From: Casuarius casuarius
Taxonomy: Eukaryota; Chordata; Aves; Casuariiformes; Casuariidae
Direction of reading: 5' to 3'
NCBI GenBank assembly: GCA_003342895.1
Contig: PTFA01000339.1
Coordinates: forward strand, 222,135-286,134
DNA length: 64,000 nucleotides
In this document: positions 12,001-24,000 of the stretch, piece by piece
How positions within the stretch are numbered: position 1 is the first letter of the stretch
Layout of the letters: each line of letters opens with the position of its first letter
Notes under the pieces: generated by a model
Databases searched by the model: none
What the model saw: the letters and a program-made list of their open reading frames with translations, nothing else
What the model was told of the DNA's origin: nothing
Program-made: the position numbers and the translations under genes

Positions 12001-15000
12001 TTAGAACAAAGATCATCTTTCTACGAAGCTTTTCCCAGCTTTACCACATCTGTGCTCATGCCCCATCCCCCTCCAGACCTTGGGCCATTAACATTTCCCT
12101 TGCTGCCACAATTCCCCAGAAGAGAGCCTGAACCTTGCTCGTTATTGCTTAATTATTCTGACTGTTAACATATACCCTCAATCTGGGGTCACTGCCCTTC
12201 TGTGGTCAGCATCCCCCTTCCACGTCACTACCAAAATGCCAGGAGTCCAGCAAGGTCACCGAGTAGCACTAACATCCAAACATTTCTCAGTGATCTCTGC
12301 TCACATGAGGGATCACTCTGCTCCTTTGGCTGCTTTAGCCGCCCTGCATTTAAATAGCCTCATTCCGAGTTCATCCCACCACCTAACTCCCTTCGCACGA
12401 AGCTGTGCTCACCAAACCGATACTCTCCGCTAAAAAAAAATTAATTATTTAGTAACATAAAAAGGTCTCACTTCGCACCCCCTCTCACAGCAAAGGAAGT
12501 GAATGGAGGAAATCGCACAGGTCTGTCTTTATCGTCACAAAAGTCACTTTGCCCACTGTCAAAATCAGAGCTAATCTGGCATCGATCAGCTTGTATTTCA
12601 GATTGATTACAACGACAGGAACATGACAGTCTCTCCATGGAGAAGCTACACCCAAGCAATCAGAAGTGGGAGACAGTTTTGGCACAGAAGTATTTACCTT
12701 GGATGCCAAGTTGTCCACCAGTGCAATCATGGAGTTCTTGAAGAGGGTAGCAGCTGTCAAGGGTCGCTTGGTCACCTCAGTGATGCTCAGTTTACCTTCA
12801 GGCCACATCATCTTCAACACAGGGTTAGAGCTAAAAGACAATCTCTTTAATTGCACAGTCTGACAGCAGGGCAATAAATGGTCCACTAAATTCAAATTTC
12901 AACAGTTTGCTTCTGTCCAAATCTACTGGTGTTTTCAGCTCAGACATGTATCAGCCAAACCAGTATGACATTCTTGGCCAAAATATCTCTTGCTCTTGAG
13001 TAATATATAGTCCAAGCTTACAACTAAATACCCTGGAAGAATGACAAGTGCATTCTCCTCCTCAGACAGAGATGTGCACTAATGGGATCGTACAAATACT
13101 GCAGAAGTGATCCATCAAAAGCGGAGTCTGCCTCACTGACACAAGCACAAAGAGGAATTTATTCCAAATAGAAAAGAGTAAGATCATAGCCCACAACATC
13201 CTCCCTGGAAACTCAGTATTTGCTTTCAAGCCATACTCCTGCACTACTCTTGATGTATAAAGTAATTTCTACATTTTAGCCTACGTTTTCTTGAAGGGGA
13301 GGTAAAACGGCCATGATGGATGGCAAGAGCGCTGGAACGGACAAAAGCTGAAGGCAATTGCAGCGATCTGATGGCCAATCTATCACATGCTTTAATGTGC
13401 CCTCAGTGGTCTTTGCGAACAGTCTTTCCCAGAGACTTAGCTGAAACCAGAGGCTACATTTAATAAGTCTTCTACGCAGCAAATATTTTGCAGGTTTTTT
13501 GGTTAATAGAAAGTCTTGAAAACACGAAGAGCAAGACTGTTCAAAGGAGTACACTGAGCAAACATGACAGGACTGTAAACTAAGTGAAGAGTTGTACTAG
13601 CTTTTAAACAAGGTAAACAGAACTGTCCAAGCAGCTCCTAGGCCATTTTGTGCTGACTCCCACTCCGAGCAAAGTCTGCGAAAGGCTGAGATAGACATCA
13701 CTTAGAAAAGAATTACAGCGCATTTAATGCCAGCCATCAAGGAAGAGTTTCCTGGAGAGCTTATTTATACACACCTATGTTTTGACAGGATTTCAAATTT
13801 GCTTGTCAAAGGCAAATATCAGTTGCCTAATTCATATTTATGATAAGTGACTATATGTTTTAAATTTGTCATGTCATAGCACGTATGTAAAGGCTTCAAA
13901 TATACTTGCTCTTTTTTCCCCACACCCCAAATCTTTCTTTTAAAAAAGGGCTTTTGATTGGGGCTTGACAAGATCTGTTCTTGACCAAATGCTACTCAAT
14001 TTATTAAAAATAAATAAATAAATAAAATCAGTATTGGTACATCTGCAACTGGTCAAGAAATGGGTTAATGACAAGCCAAGCTGCACAGGTAGTCTCTGTA
14101 CAGCTATCTTGCTTGCACAATGAGTTGGGTTCAAACACACACTTCAAATTTAGTTAAATTAAAGGTCGACAGCATACACAGAATAAGGATTTTATCTTGA
14201 AAAACTGTAGGAGGTCAGCTTTCAGGTCACGGTGGATATTCAAACATCAGATCCCAAAGCACTGTTTACTACAACAGCTAACACACATGCCACACATGCA
14301 GTAAAGACAGCATCAGTGAAAACATTAAGCTATTCCAGTATCCACTCCATAAAAAAGGATGCCGAAAAACAGGACTTAAAAGGAAGCTCACTAAGATTTT
14401 TATACCTACCTGTTGTACATGAGGCGCTTGAAGTCCTGAAATAAAGTGTCTTTGTTTTTGTCAATAAATCCAGTGACTGAGTAACTAGGAAAGGAAAATA
14501 GTGTTAATGGCAAAGAAGCAGAGTCTCTTTTCCGAGCTGCTGGTATCACTGTGAGATCAGTATCCTTGCACTCCTACAGACAGATGCTCATCAGAAATGC
14601 AGCTCTGTTTTCTAACCTCTCACTAATTTGCTGCACAAGTGCTGCGCAGGACCTGGATCTTTGTGCCTAGCTTTCCACCTCTCGCGGGGGAAGAATGTGC
14701 ACCTAGTTTTAGAAAGCTATTTGAACTACGCAGGTGAAGACCATGATGGCCAAGACCTATAAAAGCATTTGGACAGGTCGTAGACTGCCCAAACTCAAGA
14801 GTTCGGCTCGTGAGTTAGGCTCACAAGTTCTGCTTTCGAACTCAGAGTCTGTGTTTGGGCTAAATCCTACAGATACCAAGGGTTGCTCTTCCACGTGTCT
14901 AGTCTGTCACTCTTGGCGTCAAAGAAAATTCTCCAGTGGGAGTGCCTGGAATCAAGAACAGCCAATAACCAGGTGATTAGGGAACTCTTGGAAATAACAC

Positions 15001-18000
15001 AGACAAATTGGGGATTCTTTCCAATCTGAAAGACTTCTGAAATTCATCTCTTCTCCAAGGCTCAAGACAAGCAGCTGTCGGTTCACAGAGGCAAAGTCCA
15101 GAAACTCCCCATTCAGTGAATCCCAAACTCCGCTGCCTCCCCTTGTACCCCTGAGCTTCAGATCCCACTCTGGGACACCTGCTCCTGAACTGCAAGCCCT
15201 GGGAGCCGGAGCATGCCTTAATCCTACTGCTCCCCGTAACATAATTTAGGCTTAAGGACTACATGCAGATAGTTCTATGTTTCAGTTTTGGTTTAGAAAG
15301 TCTGCAGCCACTGGCAGCGCAGAAGTTTCATCCGTCAGTATGACACCATGTATTTTTATAGTCCTTAGCAAAATGCTGCAAAAGCAGGTATATCTATCAG
15401 CAATCATTGATTGAAGACTGTAACAAAATCTAATATCACTGAATGGGCTCCATGGGTTACTTTTGGTTACTGGTTGGTTTTATAAATTAAAGGTAAATTT
15501 AATCTCAATGTAAAAGGTGAAAAATCCCAAATTCTCTCCTCATTAACTCCCTTTGGACTCTGCCGGCACAGGGAGTTACACAAATCCTAAAGTAACCATT
15601 AAATCATGTCAGTGATATTCCCGACAAGGACTTTCCCAGTGAATGGTTTCTAACACGTGCGCATCTTTCGCTTCAACTTCATCTCCCTCCATATCGCTAT
15701 GAAATACCGCAGCAATTGTTGTTAACTTCAGGTACAGAAAACTTTTTAACCTGAATGAGGAAGACTTCTTGTACTGACATTTATTTCAGTTTAACAGTAC
15801 CCTATATTTTGAGTCTTCCCAAAGTGATTTGAGAATTTAAAGCTAGAGAGTTATATAACGGTATGAAACAGATGTCTAAAAGAGATTTTATTAGCTCAGT
15901 ATAGCCTATTTAAATAAACAGTGCTGGCTTTTTTTCCTTTCTTTTTTTTCCCCCTCTCCTGAAGCATTGTCTCCCTCCCCATATTCTCCTTTTGTTTCAA
16001 TTCCAAGAACAAAATCATATTCTGTATAGCAAGAAACTAGCATGAGATTTAATCGATAAGCAATTGCTGCACTCTGTAATTCTGTATGACAGCTATTTCT
16101 GGTTCGTACCAGAAGCAGCATTAAATCAGAATATCGTACCACTTCAAAGCTGGTTAAAAGACAAAAATAGAAGGTACAACTTCATTTCTGAAAAAAACTC
16201 ACATCACATCTCCAGCGTAGTGCTTGATTCGAAAGTCTCTATCAAACTCCAGGATTTTGTCAGTGGCACAAAGCTAAAATAAATTTCACATATATTAAAA
16301 TGTCACCCTCGGAATTTCAAGCTTTGGGGAAGAGCAACTTGCATTGGAAGTAGAAAGAAAAACCATGGTTATTCCCCTCTATATATGCACGTGAAGATGT
16401 GAAATCCCACTATAACACTGCTTTAATACATTTTTTCATGGATGTTTTAGAAAAAACAAAACATGTTTGTATAAAATCAAGTTGCAAGAGCCTACAATTT
16501 TAGTTTAAAAAAAAAGATCCAGGGAGGCCAGCGCTGCAACCCCTACATTTTCGGCTCAGACTCCCATTTTGTTCTTTGACTACAACGAAGACGTCAAGTG
16601 CCCCCATGGCAGCCGTTCAGTACCAGCAGCCGCAATACCCGCAACCCCTTCAGGAATAGCGGAAGCCAAAAAAACGCATCATGCTGTGTTTAATTAAAAA
16701 AGGAGAACGCCATAAAAATGATTTTTCTTGTTAAAGCCCAAAGGGGCAGGTAAACGAGTTAAGTCTTTGCAGGATGCATGGGCACCATTTGAAACCGCTC
16801 AGGGCTAGGAATAAACATTTACCCACCTTACCAAAAGTCTTGGGAAAATGCAAGAGGAAATTAGCATCGTTGCACTGCAGGGTAAGAGATAATTAGAAGC
16901 AGGAAGAGATCCTTCAAAAGCTTAACCTGCGTCCAAGAGTAGAAAATAGATTGGCTCAAACTGACAGATTAGATTAAAAAAAAAAAAAAAAATCACAAGC
17001 AAGCAAAAAGTTCGAGTAACAGGTACATAAAAGGTTACAAAGGTATAAGAAGCTCAGCACGTTAGGAGCAGGAAGCCTGCCAGGGTCTGTAGGGCTGGTA
17101 GATGACCAAGGTATAGAAGGAACACAGACAAAATAAGGCCATATCAGAAAAACCAAGCAATTTGTCTTTTTGCAGCTGTGTTCACCAGCAAGGGGGTAGA
17201 GGGGCTCTACTGCCTTTTTCGGCCACCCAAAGTATATATCTCAAGCCCACGTGTCAGTAGGAGAGGTACAGGACAAACAAAAACATGACAAAAAGCAGCA
17301 ATTGCCTCTACCAGGTGGGACACAATCAGGTGTACAAGCCTCTCGTTTCAAATCCACCCAATACTGGACAGTCTGGAAGGTAGCTTAACATGACGCTAAT
17401 TTTTTTAATGAGTGTTTCTCCCTGTGAACTTTGCATCTGCTAGGCAAATCGGTAGAAATTATTCTTAAAAATTAAGTGTATTGATACAGTTGATGGTCTG
17501 CTCGGTTTTCTAAAAGCCTTTACGTAAGGTTCTTTGCTAGCAACTCAAAGAAATTAAGTTGCTATGAAAGATCAGAGAAAGGGTCCTCACGCAGAAATCG
17601 GAAAGAGAGGAAACGGAGGGTAACAGCAAATGGTCTGGTTTTACAGTAGAAGTTCACCAGGGAGACCCACAGGGGCCTGCGCTGAGGTCTACACCGTTAA
17701 TAGTCTTAAACGAGCCATAAACAGAGGATAATAAGAAGGTGAGCAAGTTTGTTGCTCCTACTTAATTATTCAGGGAAGTAAAAACAATAGTTGAAGGAGA
17801 AGACCTGCAGGAAGACATCAGAGGCTAACAGAAAGGCCATGGAAAAGCAAATGAGCTTCAACAAAGAGCGATGCACATGAAGATAAGCCAAGGTTCACAG
17901 TAAAACGATGGACTCTGAATGACTATCCCCAGTTCTCCATCTCAAAAAAGACACAGGAGAAACTGGAAGAGGCTTGAGGAAGGGCAAAAGCCATCAACTG

Positions 18001-21000
18001 ACCGCCACAGAAGGACCAGCCAAATGCGCTAAGCTTCTTCAGGCTAGGGGAGAAATGACAGTAGATGACGACAAACGACACGGAGGAGATGGAGGGGAGG
18101 ACACAATGAACAGTGTTTCCCTGTTCAAGAGCTACAAGGGTCAAATGTAACCTAAAAGGGAAAAAAGAGGAGGGAGGAAAACAGGAAGGAAGGAGCTCTT
18201 TACACAAAAATAACCAAGCTGCGGAGCACTTTTTTTGCAAAAAAAGAAAAAAAAGAAAAAGAAAAAAGAAACCGGACAAGGGCTATTAAGGACACCATTC
18301 CTTATTCAGGAAGTTTCTGGACTGTTAGAGAACCAAGTTATCACTCTGTGCTTGTCCCAATTTCTTCTCCCATTTAGACCTTCACTATGGCCCAGTGTCT
18401 TGGAAGATATCCAGTCACTCAGGTGGACCAGAATGGACCTTCTCACATGCTTAGCTTCACAATCAGCTTGTTGAGATTGACACTACTTTCCACTGTTTGA
18501 AGTTTTAGGAATTCATGTACCGTCTGTCACTGCACTTGATCCTTTGAAATTATAAGATCAATTGAAAACAATCAGAATTTAGAGAGACTGAATTTAGAAT
18601 GAGCCTGTGATGTTGAGAAGTATTATAGGGACAATTAACATTTGCAGAGGTCTAGCTTACTATGAGACAATTTGGAGAAGACAGACCCACTTCTGTTCTT
18701 TTTTTTCTTTTTTTTTTCTTCCTCGAGGAACATAAAATTTTGCCACAAATATTCACAGTGAAGATCTTTGCCAGTATTCTTCCTGGTTTGTTTGGCTTTC
18801 ACCAGGACAACCAAGCAGACAGCAGCAGATCAGATATGCAGTACACAAACTAGGACACTACTATTTAGGGCACAGCAGCCCCTTAGAGCTTATCCACACG
18901 GAGCCCGTGTGCAACATGCTCTACAGGGGAGCAGTGAAGCATTAACTGAGGCTGAAAGATGGGAGCTGCTCCCATAACGTATCAGCACACATACTTTAAC
19001 TCTTTAGGATCATCTTCGATCTACGCAGAACTTTATAGTACCTGGGCAGAACTACTGCAGACAACAAAAGCAAATTATGACATGAAATCAGGTCCTCTGC
19101 TTTAATCCAAAGTAGAACAGCCTAGTTTAGATAGCTCAGATTTCTTACAGCAGTTCTTGATGGGATAAAGGCTCATTGAAGAAGGTATTTTAGCTACTGG
19201 TATAGGACAACGGCAAAGATGTGAGAGGGGGAAAATAAAATTATAACGATAAGAATTTTATGGGTCAATATTTTCAAGGCTATATTGATTTAAACTAGAA
19301 ATTAGCAAGCCAGGGAGATGCATCACTCCCTCCATAAACATTATTTATAGCTGTATCCCTTGTTTCCCTTCCAGGCTGGATGAACGGTTTTCTGACAATG
19401 CCACCCCCTACTGAGGACTACTGCAATTGGCAGGGGGGTTTTGTTTTTTTTTTTTTAATATTCCTGTGCTGCGAAGGGACTCCTGAAGGTAACGACTCAA
19501 ACAGCAATTTTTTTTTTTATTTTCCTTTTATAGCCTCCGCATGCTTTACAAAATTCAGCGCTCTTCTCCGACCACAAAGTACTGCCTTCCCTCTGCCTCA
19601 TGGAAACACTTCACCTTAGCAGAGACGGGACCAAGGACTGAACAGAAACCGAGCTCCTTCCTCGGAGATTAAGTCTAAGAGGGCTCTAGGAGCTGGGCCT
19701 TTCCCCACGCTGCCCCACTGCAGGGGATTTAAGGATCCATCCCCCCAGGCTTCACTCTTCACGATCATTAGTATTACTAAGGGAAATAATTTGCATTAAA
19801 ATGCAGTAACCCCATAGGCTTCGTGAAAATACTTGATTTCAGGTGAGTCTACTCAGGACGTGCTATTCCTAACATGTCGGCTGCTTAAGCACATAAAATT
19901 TAGGTTAACACAGAAAGCAAAATTCCCCATTCCCCCTCTCTCAGCTGAAATGCAGCCGAGGAGACAGGTACGCTGCAGCTAAAGGGCACTTAAGGAAAGC
20001 CACAGCTGGAAGAAAAACTGCTTATTTTATTTCCATCCTATTCTCTACGCAAACAAGCCAGATCCAGACCTATTGTTTATATTCAGCCTCCCTGGAGGCA
20101 GTCTTTAGCACGTATCTTATACAACCCTGCTAATTTTGTATTTCTGACCTACATACGATATTATACTGGGGAAGAGAGGGCGAGAATGACAGGATCCTAA
20201 AGGCTATATTTCAAACAACATCCTCAATAAAGAGACATCAAGATATTAAAGGCCTTTATCTGATTATTCAGTGTGAAAGATTCTCAAATTAATCAGCCTC
20301 GTGACCGTGTTTTCAATATGCTGCCAAGTGATGAGCAAAGCCTTTTTATTTGTACCTAGCACCAAAAACAAAGCAAGGCAAAGGGCCTGGAAGATCACAG
20401 GTACAGTTTAAGGCGAACATGCTTTGCAGCCAACGATGATGAAAAAAAAATCACAGCGCTGTAATAAAGCAGAAGTGTGAATAATTTTGCTGTCATTAGG
20501 TATTACAGCAGTCTGGGCAGCCAGTCACGTGAATTGAAACCCGGCGCCTATTGGTTACAAATGACATCATGATATGTCAAGGCACCAGCTCCTGCTTCTT
20601 TTATGCTTGGAATAAAATTGATCTCGCATTGGGCATACTTTAGCTCCCTCTGCTGATGGCAAGGCCTTAGAAAACGCATTCCCCAAACCCAGACCAGATG
20701 GCCTATTTCTGCAGCTTAAGAGCCGCTATGCTCCTAAGCGTTGGATTTCATGCCCTGCGGCAACGATCTCAACCCCAGCCACTCTTCAAACCTTTTTCCT
20801 CATTCCAGTAAGTCTAAACAACAGAAAAGGCATCACACGGGACGGGAAGCTCTGAGGATACAGAGGAGCAAGTTACCTTTCTGCTGGAGAAGTGCGCATG
20901 CTTCCCCAGCTTGTTATTAAGAGCCTCGAGGAACATCTCATCCGTAACCTTCCCAACGTTCATGCATGCATCGTCCAGAATGGCAATGATGCCCTTGTGC

Positions 21001-24000
21001 TGCTGCTCCACCAGGTCAACGATGATCTGATTGTTAAAGTAATCAATCTGTAAAACACAGAAGAACAGGCATATATATGACTTTGGCAACTGAAAGCAGG
21101 AGAACAGCAGTATACCAGTGTTAGCCACTGCTTGGTGAAGTTTTATTATTTGTCTGGCAGGAGTATTAGGCCCACCCTTCACAGGTGAAGCAATTAGCTC
21201 ACAACACGCAGATCACTAACTAAAAATTAAGCAGGCAACTATTGCAAACATACTCTTCTATCACTAAACAGCAGAAAATAAGATCTTTTACATACCTCAC
21301 ATTAATCTCAAGACTTCTCCTAAAACTCAGCTGCTACAGAATGCACTTTAAAATAGCTTAAAATTCAACTGCGCACAGTTACATCAGTGAAAACTAGGGG
21401 AAAATAAGAAAAGTGTGAAATCCAGTACAGGACAATTAGTTTACTAAACACCAGTAACTTTTTTTCACATGGTGACACAGAAATAGAGGTCAAGAGCTCT
21501 CCAGTTCTTTCCTAAATAAAAGGTAAACACCCTTTCCTGGAGTGGGTTCCTCCACAATTAGGTTTTAAAAGGTGCTGGGTAAGTTATCACAAATGGTTCC
21601 ACACCCGTGAAAATGGGAAACTTATTAATTTACTATAAATGGAGGGTCAAAACTCTTAATATCAATCTAATCTGAGCCAACATCCTACCATTAAAGTCTA
21701 TCTTATCGCTGGCATTATTAAAGGAACTTGAATATCAGAACTCTCATTTTTTTCCATTTGAGTATCTAGAACTAGACAAAAACAGATAAGCATTTACATT
21801 AAAAACTCAGTCACAGAGATGCCACAAGATGTTTTAACTCAGACCTGAAATCCCCTGTTTTCTAAAACCATGGCAAATATAGAAAAGTTACCAGATAATC
21901 AGTTAGCTTCTTCCACAGTCTGACTTCTAGCCAGCAAGCCTGATAGTACGACTGGCATCGACACAGATGTCCTGTTAACTTGGACAGGAGCTTACATGGG
22001 GAGCAACTTTAAATCTGGGACTTCTGCTGGTACAGTGACCTCAAACCAACCTCTCCCTCCCCTGCCAACTGACTCACATGCTTCCAGGGAATTCCCTCGC
22101 GCTGGTACTCTTCCTGTTCTTGCTTTAGAACCAGCTGAATAAAGAGCTGCTGTAGCTTTTCATTGCAGTAATTAATGCAGAATTGCTCAAAACTGTCAAA
22201 AAAAAAAAAAAGGCAATGAGTTTTCTCACATGGGAAAGGAGAAGGCTCAGCACTGTGCTTTAGCAATGGGGCTCACCTGTTGTTGTCAAATATTTCAAAG
22301 CCATAGATATCCAGGACCCCGATGACTGTGTTTTTCCCATGTATTGTAGTGTCATAGTTCTTCACTTCAATCACGTCATTGATGTGTGTCACGATCCAAC
22401 AAAAGAGGCGCTCATATATTGCCTGCCAGGAAACAAACACCAAGGAGTTTTACCTGCATCTCTCTGTTCTTTCCGGTACATGCAACACAGTGTTACAAAG
22501 CTTAATTCAAGATGCTGCCCGCAGTAAAGAAAAAAAACACAGATGAAATTCTACTAAAAGTGAACAGCTACTGACAAAAAGAAAATATCCCATAAAAATG
22601 TTTCTTTTGCTTCCAAAACACATATACGCAATGTCTAAATGCTAATGGGGTCACTAGGTATGGTGCTTCCCCCACTTGATTCCAGGCTGCTTTTCAGCTG
22701 GCTAAAAACTTCCACACCTGGAAATTATTTAACTGTACAGAGGAGCAAGTGAGAGTTCAAACAGTTATAGAAACCTGACAACTGAACCCAACAGCAGTAA
22801 AATTATACAGTTCACCTTTCAAAAAGAAAATGACCATCGGTATAAGTATCTTCAAAGTCTGTAGGTTCAAAATGCACTCTGAAGCTATGGAAATATATAA
22901 TCTTATACAAAAAGTCAAGTTAAAAATCAAGGATCCGTCGTAACTTCATCCATTCTTCCCTTAGCATTTGATTTTTCAGCTATAGAACACAGGAGCGCGT
23001 ACTCAGAAATAAATTAGCATGTCTCAGCAAACACTATACTCATTAATCCACCCAGGAATCCTATCGGTAGCTGAGCATTGAAAAACGTGCACTTACGAAG
23101 CATTTCAAAATTTAGTGCCTTCTTCAGACGTCGTCATTCTTTGGTGCACCAAGTACAACTCAACCAAACACCCAAAAGCTAAAGAAACGCATTCGAGCTA
23201 CCGTCACCTACAAAATCAGATGCAGAGAAGGAAAATTTAAACTCACTTTTGCAAAGGCATCTCTGCCATAGGTGGCTTCTTGCTCAGTATGCTGTTTGTC
23301 GATGACATCCCGACCTGTGGCTACAGTTCGGAACAAGAGAGCCTTCTCCACCATGTCAGATTTGGTCGACAGCAAGTCTGCAATGACCGACACAACCTTG
23401 CCGTTTTCTATTAGAGGCGTATCACCATCCACAGAAAACTTCAAGTTCCCCTGCAATAAATAGCAAGAAAGTAGATTTACATTTCTCGGTCTATTATTAA
23501 CATCAGTCAGTAAACCCCGAGTTCATCCATACCTCATCTGCTATTCAAGCCATTAAAATTTCTTAATAAATAAGAAGGGTGGAGCTTGCGTATCCACATA
23601 GCCACAAAGATCCTCACTTCAGTGGAAGCAACAAAGCCTGACTCAAAAAAAAAGCATCCCTTCTCAACGTTCAGCTGACATTTGTGGAGGTTTAATCAAG
23701 CACTGGCGCAAGGTCCACAGTCTAGCGATGGGATCTAACAGAAAGTATACAAATTCTAGATGTAGCTTTTCATTTTTAATGCAGCTTGCCACGAGAGTCC
23801 TAGGCTGGAGTTCTTATTATAAAGCTCTTGCCCACAAAGGTAATGTGAATATTGCAAGGAAGGTGACAAGTCAGCACCGCTAATAGGATGTGACTGACAG
23901 TGTAATACCATGGTAGCATTGCTACTGAACACCTGCAACCCCAGAATTAAGTACCAACGCCACTGCACCATCTGCAACAGTGGTCTCGCATCCCATCTGC

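Larger units (their letters stand above)
2053..12697 (-). other. MYO1D: MYO1D intron 14 (10.6 kb)
   Basis: This is the largest intron between exons 2 and 15. It holds a (TA)15 microsatellite, a diverged CR1 copy, a CArG/SOX-like AT-rich patch near 5.6 kb, purine-rich low complexity near 6.92-6.99 kb, a MIR-like SINE relic near 7.55 kb and a GC-rich imperfect repeat at 9.72-10.08 kb. I see no coding exon in the rest. Confidence 0.85.
16274..20876 (-). other. MYO1D: MYO1D intron 11 (4.6 kb)
   Basis: This intron contains a long degraded CR1 copy, an A-rich tract at 18238-18272, T-rich tracts near 18.70 and 19.45 kb, and a promoter- or enhancer-like motif cluster at 20.2-20.68 kb. The rest is AT-rich without coding potential. 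Confidence 0.85.
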
